Of a stretch of DNA of 64,000 nt, positions 59,761 through 64,000 are shown in pieces. The translations under genes were made by a program, and so were the position numbers. Every line of letters begins with the position of its first letter. Positions within the stretch are counted from its first letter, which is position 1. The stretch is from Desulfovibrio subterraneus (GTDB lineage: Bacteria; Desulfobacterota; Desulfovibrionia; Desulfovibrionales; Desulfovibrionaceae), in contig NZ_BLVO01000013.1 in assembly GCF_013340285.1 (NCBI RefSeq), forward strand, positions 1,259,689 to 1,323,688, written 5' to 3'. The notes under the pieces were generated by a model, which saw nothing but the letters and a program-made list of their open reading frames with translations, was not told the origin of the DNA and searched no databases.

Positions 59761-60270
59761 TTATTTCACCACAGGGGGGGTAAACACGCGGGTGCCAAGC
59801 TCGGTGTTCAGCATGAGCATGCCCTGCCCTTCACCATTAATCATGCGCAGCTTGCCGAGAATATCCTTCACGGAATCCTCTTCTTCAACCTGTTCGGAGA
59901 TGAACCACTGCAGGAAGATGGAGGTGGCGTGATCGCGCTCATCCAGCGCAAGGTTGGCAAGATTATTGATGCGCGCCGTGACATGCTGCTCGTGCTTGAG
60001 AGTTTCTTCAAACGTATCGATGGTATTCTTCCATTCGTGCTGGGGGGCATCAATGGGCTGCAGCATCACACGCCCACCGCGCTCGGTGATGTAATCATAA
60101 AAGCGCATGGCGTGAAAAAGCTCTTCCTGCGCCTGCGCGCGCATCCACTGAGCAAAACCGGCCATGCCGAGATCGGCAAAATAGGCTGACATGGAAAGAT
60201 ACAGATAGCTGGAATACATTTCCCACTTAACCTGATCATTAAGTGCCTTGTTCATCGCATCGCTGAGCAT
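59761..60270 (-). CDS. ftn: Ferritin
   Basis: 169 residues, a four-helix iron-storage protein. Ferroxidase ligands visible: Glu in KWEMYSSYLYLSM, ExxH in EELFHAMRFYDY, Glu in FEETLKHEQHV, and Gln-Glu in LQWFISEQVEEED. The ribosome site AAGGAGAAAC precedes the ATG. Stores iron and limits oxygen damage in an anaerobe. Confidence 0.94.
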   Translation of the reverse strand: MLSDAMNKALNDQVKWEMYSSYLYLSMSAYFADLGMAGFAQWMRAQAQEELFHAMRFYDYITERGGRVMLQPIDAPQHEWKNTIDTFEETLKHEQHVTARINNLANLALDERDHATSIFLQWFISEQVEEEDSVKDILGKLRMINGEGQGMLMLNTELGTRVFTPPVVK

Positions 60271-60531
60271 ATGTTTCTCCTTGAAGTTCCGTTTGTGTAC
60301 TGTGTCACCCTATACAGCGGCATCATTACAGTTTCCCTCCTGCCGGAGCGCCTGTCATGGTCAGACCGCTGTCGAGAATCAGGTAACAACACTACACGAT
60401 GGAAAGGAATATGCAAGAAAAACCATGCTCAAGGAGCGGTTGCCCATAGGAACGATATCCTGTATGCCCTCCCCATCGGACCGAAGGCGCATACTGTGCC
60501 GCGACCCGGAAGACCATTTACGGAGTACTCT

Positions 60532-60741
60532 ATGTGGGGAAGCTCTCGCTGGGCACGCAGCGCCCAGACCACCATACCATGCAAGCATTGCGGCAATCCG
60601 CTTACCGTGGTGCGCAGCTGTCAGGTGGTGTATATGCAGTGCGAGCACTGCAAGAAGAAAGGCGAACTCAACGACTACATCGCCCAGATGGACGATGCGC
60701 TTGAAGAATTCATGGAAGGCGTATACTGCGACCGGGTCTGA
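60532..60741 (+). CDS. Small dual-CXXC zinc-ribbon protein
   Basis: 69 residues from ATG 60532, behind CGGAG. CKHCGNPLTVVRS and MQCEHCKKKGELNDY form a zinc ribbon; a helical acidic end (DDALEEFMEGVYCDRV) follows. Such proteins recur in Desulfovibrio-type genomes without known function. The frame is open far upstream, but this start gives the compact domain and a good ribosome site. Confidence 0.65.
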   Translation: MWGSSRWARSAQTTIPCKHCGNPLTVVRSCQVVYMQCEHCKKKGELNDYIAQMDDALEEFMEGVYCDRV

Positions 60742-60786
60742 TGCCCGCAACGCACACGGTGCGCCATTCTCACCGCTACAAACACA

Positions 60787-60808
60787 AAGGCCGCCCGAGG
60801 GCGGCCTT
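60787..60808. terminator. Terminator between convergent genes
   Basis: AAGGCCGCCC / GGGCGGCCTT pair almost perfectly around a GA-rich turn; T-rich enough on each side to serve both genes. Confidence 0.65.
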
Positions 60809-60816
60809 ATCCGTTT

Positions 60817-61494
60817 CTAAAAGTAGCCCAGACTACGCAGGGCATCCAGCCGGGATTCCTTGTCAGGGTCTCTGCCCGCACGCTCGCTCCCGTCCAGCAC
60901 CTTGCGGGTGCAGGGGACACAGCCGAGCGAACGGTATCCTTCCGTATACAGGGAACAATACGGCAGCTGTTCCTGCATGATGTAGGCCCATACATCCACC
61001 TCGGTGAATTCGAGCAGAGGATGCACCATCAGGCAGTCGGGTTTTTCCCGACGCTCACAATGGGGTCTGTCGCGGTCGGGATGCTCATCGCGGCGTATGC
61101 CGGTCAGCAGGGCTTCCACTCCCATCTCGTTAACAGCTCGTGCCAAAGGCTCCACTTTCAGAGCGGCACAACACGCCACCTTATCCTGAGCTACAGGAAA
61201 AGTGTCCATATCCACAGCCGGACGGGCGATGGTGAGGTCGATGTCCCATGACAACGCCATCTGATCACGGAATGCCATCACCTCAACAAATTTTACGCCG
61301 GTATCCAGATTAAGGGCTCTCACACGGGTCAGCCCCATGGCCCTCATCACCTGCCGCCACAGATGCAGCAACACCGTGGAATCCTTGCCGCCGGTCCAGG
61401 CAACAGCCACACTTTCCGGTCCGAACTCCAATGCTGTTTCCTCGAGCAGATCCTTTGCCCGCCGTACCTTTTCCTCAAGAGTCATATCCATCAC
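60817..61494 (-). CDS. PAPS-reductase-family PP-loop protein
   Basis: 225 residues. ATP pyrophosphatase loop AWTGGKDSTVLLHL, then ALNLDTGVKFVEV, LLTGIRRDEHPDRDRPHCER and GYRSLGCVPCTRKV. The CVPCT motif differs from the ECGIH of assimilatory PAPS reductase, and the ERR..R loop resembles CysD-like and phosphorothioation-type relatives. True substrate is unknown. No cysN or reductase partner is adjacent. Confidence 0.8.
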   Translation of the reverse strand: MMDMTLEEKVRRAKDLLEETALEFGPESVAVAWTGGKDSTVLLHLWRQVMRAMGLTRVRALNLDTGVKFVEVMAFRDQMALSWDIDLTIARPAVDMDTFPVAQDKVACCAALKVEPLARAVNEMGVEALLTGIRRDEHPDRDRPHCERREKPDCLMVHPLLEFTEVDVWAYIMQEQLPYCSLYTEGYRSLGCVPCTRKVLDGSERAGRDPDKESRLDALRSLGYF

Positions 61495-62120
61495 GTTTAC
61501 ACTTGCCCCCGACTCCGTCGGGAAGCATCCTTATACTATATCAGTCATACAACCGGCCGGAGCAATCTCCTGCCGACAAAAGTTCACCATTCATCAGATG
61601 CACAGGAACACCAAGTCCTGCGAAAACGGTATGTGTTTACTGGCATACACGGACAGATGCAAGCCGCATGCGCAGGAAATCAGCCTTTTCCTGCCCCGCA
61701 GGCGCGCTCACGCCCCGGAACCGGCAAGAATCTCATTGTGTCCCCAAAGCTGCTTACGAAATAATTACGCTTCCGCAACAGGTATTATCTAATTTTTTCC
61801 AACGTCTAATCACGCCCGAAACCGGAAACGACTTCACGCACCGGCGGGCCGCCTCAGAAAGAGCGCACCTTGATGGCCGCTGCGCCCGCCCAAGCCCATC
61901 ACGCATTAAAATTCTATAATATTGGAGTGTTACTGCAAAAAACACACCCTTATAGACTCTGCGAAACGCCGTTCAGGCCCTCTTTTGCGATTTTTCGGGG
62001 AAGCTAACGGATAGCCTGCCGTTACAAATATGATTTTTTTTCGAAAAAGTGTTTGACAGTTCGGGAACTCCCCCTTATATCCTTCCCTCGTTGGCGCGGC
62101 AAAGACGCGACAACAAATGC
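61495..62120. other. Intergenic region; promoter of tRNA-Arg genes
   Basis: No gene supported. A good sigma-70 promoter lies at the right end: TTGACA (62053-62058), 17-bp spacing, TATATC (62076-62081), about 40 bp before the first tRNA. Confidence 0.6.
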
Positions 62121-62197
62121 GGGGCTGTAGCTCAGTTGGATAGAGTACCTGGCTACGAACCAGTTGGTCGGAGGTTCGAATCCTTCCAGCCCCGCCA
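62121..62197 (+). tRNA. tRNA-Arg (ACG), copy 1
   Basis: Acceptor GGGGCTG / CAGCCCC, anticodon loop CTACGAA (ACG), T-arm GGAGG-TTCGAAT-CCTTC with one wobble, encoded GCCA end. The ACG anticodon is normally edited to ICG. Confidence 0.96.
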
Positions 62198-62249
62198 CTT
62201 AATCCCCTCGGGGAACATCGCTTACGCGAAAGACAATTGAATTTTTTAC

Positions 62250-62326
62250 GGGGCTGTAGCTCAGTTGGATAGAGTACCTGGCTACGAACCAGTTGGTCGG
62301 AGGTTCGAATCCTTCCAGCCCCGCCA
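62250..62326 (+). tRNA. tRNA-Arg (ACG), copy 2
   Basis: Identical to copy 1 over all 77 nt, 52 bp downstream, likely on the same transcript. Confidence 0.96.
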
Positions 62327-62332
62327 TTTTGA

Positions 62333-62368
62333 GACCCCCGCCGAGAAATCGGCGGGGGTCACTTTTTT
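62333..62368 (+). terminator. Terminator of the tRNA-Arg transcript
   Basis: A 12-bp perfect stem GACCCCCGCCGA / TCGGCGGGGGTC, 4-nt loop GAAA, then ACTTTTTT. Confidence 0.92.
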
Positions 62369-62533
62369 GTGTCCTCTATTCATCTGCACAGGGCACTTCT
62401 GCCCTCTCCTTTCGCTTTGACCCGCCCCAAAAAACCGGGGCTGGCCAAGCCTATGCCAGCCCTGTGTTCGTCCTATCAAGTTTAGGCCCGACGCCATTTC
62501 TCATCTCGGCTATCCCCCTATATCTCGTATCCA

Positions 62534-62564
62534 AACAAAAACCCCGCCTTGTACCGGCGGGGTT
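62534..62564 (-). terminator. Terminator of the secreted-protein gene
   Basis: On the - strand AACCCCGCC / GGCGGGGTT followed by TTTGTTTGG, 25 bp after the stop. Confidence 0.8.
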
Positions 62565-62588
62565 ATGTGCATCTTGCGATCGTTCTGG

Positions 62589-63050
62589 CTAGTTAGTCTT
62601 CTTTACCTTTGCGCTCAGTGCGTCCATCAACGGCTCCTGATACTGCCTGACCAGATTCATTTCGTAATCGTTTATATACGGCATGTCAGGCGGGCGGTTA
62701 GCTCCGCTCAACTTGTCACCGTGCAGCACGAGCGCAATGGCCGCGGAACAATGCGTCATGGTGTAGAAAAAGCGCTCAGGGGTCCAGCTTTTCCCCTCAA
62801 ACCACTTTGCGACAGTGTCGTCCCACACGAACGAGGGATTACCGTCCTTATCCACCACAGGGCGAGCAGCCTGCGCATTCAGCTTGCTGTCATACATCCA
62901 CTGTTTGAATCCGGGAAAATCCTTGATGAACTGCTCCACCTCAGCATTGGTCATGGGGGGCTGCTCATGAAACGACTTTGCCAGTACCTGCGTCTGCACA
63001 AGCAGAACGGCCATAAACGCCAGAATGAAAATACGGGAAAGAGTACGCAT
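62589..63050 (-). CDS. Secreted protein of unknown function
   Basis: 153 residues from ATG 63050, behind GGGAGGC. A clear signal peptide (MRTLSRIFILAFMAVLLVQT, cleavage likely after VLAKS region) leads to a mature part with EVEQFIKDFPGFKQWM and RFFYTMTHCSAAIALVLHG. No family recognised; periplasmic. The longer frame to 63167 would bury the signal and is rejected. Confidence 0.7.
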   Translation of the reverse strand: MRTLSRIFILAFMAVLLVQTQVLAKSFHEQPPMTNAEVEQFIKDFPGFKQWMYDSKLNAQAARPVVDKDGNPSFVWDDTVAKWFEGKSWTPERFFYTMTHCSAAIALVLHGDKLSGANRPPDMPYINDYEMNLVRQYQEPLMDALSAKVKKTN

Positions 63051-63133
63051 GATGCCTCCCATGCTTGTGAACCGTAATAATGTGACAGAACAGGAGAATA
63101 TGCACTGCAGACATGATAAGGCAATGAAATTTG

Positions 63134-63163
63134 TAAAAAAAGGCCGGCCCCGAAGGGCCGGCC
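63134..63163 (-). terminator. glpX terminator
   Basis: On the - strand GGCCGGCCC / GGGCCGGCC, loop TTCG, followed by TTTTTTT. Confidence 0.9.
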
Positions 63164-63205
63164 GCAACTCACTGAAAAATCGGAACAGATCAGAACAGGT
63201 CGAAA

Positions 63206-64000
63206 CTAGTCGTACTTTACCGAGCTGATCTTCATCAGACGGTTGAAATTGTGGATGGCTTCCATGTAGCGGATGGAGCCGGTCTTCCCACGGATGACCA
63301 TTGAGTGGGTAACGGCACCGTCGCCGGTGTACTGCACACCGCGCAGGAAGGTACCGCCGGAGATGCCGGTGGCAGCGAAGAGTACGTCGTCACTTTTGAT
63401 CAGGGTATCCACGGTGTGGATCTCGCGCAGGTCTATGCCTGCTTCCTGAATGGCTTCTTTCTCCACATAGGACTGGGGATCAAGACGGGCGAAGATCTGG
63501 CCGCCGATGCCCTTGATAGCACATGCAGCAAGAACACCTTCGGGAGTGCCGCCGGTGCCCATCATCACGTCCACTTCGGAACGGGGATCTACTGCCATAA
63601 GCGCACCAGCCACGTCACCGTCGGTGTGCAGCTGAATGCGTGCACCGGCGTCGCGGATCTGGGTAATGAGCTTTTCGTGGCGGGGCTTGTCCAGAACGAA
63701 TACGACGAGGTCATCAACGTCCTTGCCAAGCGCCTTTGCGATATTGACCAGGTTTTCTTTGACCGGAGCGTCAATATCGACCGCGTTGCGTGCTGCCGGA
63801 GGCACGACAAGCTTCTGCATGTAGAAGCTGGGACCGGGATTGTACATGGTTCCCGCAGGCGCGGTACCCACAACGGAGATAGCGTTGGGACGACCATAGG
63901 CAAGCAGCTTGGTGCCTTCTACGGGGTCAATGGCAACGTCAACGGCAGGGCCATTGCCGGTGCCCACTTTCTCACCGTTGTGCAGCATGGGGGCGTTGTC
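63206..64000 (-). CDS. glpX: Class II fructose-1,6-bisphosphatase, 5' partial
   Basis: The frame is open to the window edge (DNAPMLHNGEKVGTG at the edge). Substrate and metal sites: DVAIDPVEGTKLLAYGRPNA, MMGTGGTPEGVLAACAIKGI and TGISGGTFLRGVQYTGD. It converts fructose-1,6-bisphosphate to fructose-6-phosphate in gluconeogenesis. About 265 C-terminal residues are present of the usual 320-335; the N-terminus lies outside. Confidence 0.95.
   Translation of the reverse strand, partial: DNAPMLHNGEKVGTGNGPAVDVAIDPVEGTKLLAYGRPNAISVVGTAPAGTMYNPGPSFYMQKLVVPPAARNAVDIDAPVKENLVNIAKALGKDVDDLVVFVLDKPRHEKLITQIRDAGARIQLHTDGDVAGALMAVDPRSEVDVMMGTGGTPEGVLAACAIKGIGGQIFARLDPQSYVEKEAIQEAGIDLREIHTVDTLIKSDDVLFAATGISGGTFLRGVQYTGDGAVTHSMVIRGKTGSIRYMEAIHNFNRLMKISSVKYD

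Noticed and set aside
62121-62326. Tandem tRNA-Arg copies as a second att pair
   Set aside because: Two complete, identical tRNA genes 52 bp apart with a normal promoter and terminator; nothing mobile lies between.

Overview
The window is a stretch of a GC-rich bacterial chromosome, most likely a sulfate-reducing deltaproteobacterium of the Desulfovibrio group. The inference rests on Ni,Fe-hydrogenase maturation genes (protease, hypC), a fused 2-oxoacid:ferredoxin oxidoreductase next to a DsrE-like protein, a fused ispDF gene, a bacterial class A RNase P RNA, and the general gene style. No 16S rRNA or other decisive marker is present, so the genus is inferred.
Layout. (1) 1-9,950, core, + strand: hydrogenase protease (cut by the window edge), hypC, GDSL esterase, gamma-glutamylcyclotransferase-like protein, ileS, lspA, a small PLDc_N-type membrane protein, a CpoB/YbgF-like lipoprotein, a NIL-domain ferredoxin, a PilZ-type protein, a CheZ-like phosphatase and a thioredoxin-reductase-like flavoprotein. 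(2) 9,955-52,660: a tRNA-Met(CAT) gene whose 3' 46 bp are repeated exactly at 52,615-52,660. Between the copies lies an apparently complete P2-family prophage of about 42.6 kb. (3) 52,661-64,000, core again: Nif3-like protein, C4 zinc-ribbon coiled-coil protein, rnpB, ispDF, DsrE-like protein with the two oxidoreductase subunits, ferritin, a small dual-CXXC protein, a PAPS-reductase-family PP-loop protein, two identical tRNA-Arg(ACG) genes, a secreted protein and glpX (cut by the edge).
The prophage. Head genes follow P2 logic: O, N, M, L run leftward, and terminase P with portal Q run divergently rightward. Tail genes continue leftward in the DUF2586/DUF2597/DUF2590 arrangement (sheath, tube, lysis cassette, E/E', tape measure, J, I, H, tail-fibre assembly, baseplate, D, V). 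An Ogr/Delta activator follows the portal gene. The early region (42-52.5 kb) has a primase-helicase, a CII-like regulator, a divergent repressor/Cro pair with an 18-bp operator-like repeat, a probable excisionase and a tyrosine integrase beside the right attachment site. TGCTACCC motifs flank both att sites and look like integrase arm sites.
Accessory cargo. The prophage is crowded with genes unlike the phage body in base composition and often framed by their own terminators: an HNH nuclease with an AT-rich membrane protein (10.6-11.9 kb); two tandem paralogous lipoproteins (12.0-13.4 kb); a HEPN-like protein and a HigBA pair whose intergenic gap is a 16-bp tandem repeat, flanked by a duplicated piece of the gpV gene (14.2-15.9 kb); BrnT/BrnA plus a HigA-like antitoxin inside the tail operon (23.3-24.2 kb); an AT-rich membrane protein (37.7-38.8 kb); a three-gene operon of an RNase-H-fold-like protein, a Ser/Thr protein kinase and a DUF2806-like protein (40.2-42.8 kb); a membrane protein (42.8-43.5 kb); and a PAS-GGDEF-hemerythrin cyclic-di-GMP synthase (44.0-45.4 kb). 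The kinase operon is the best candidate for an undescribed phage-exclusion system. Two distant small genes (13.5 and 38.8 kb) encode related proteins and are each preceded by a large leader hairpin, which suggests a shared RNA-level control device.
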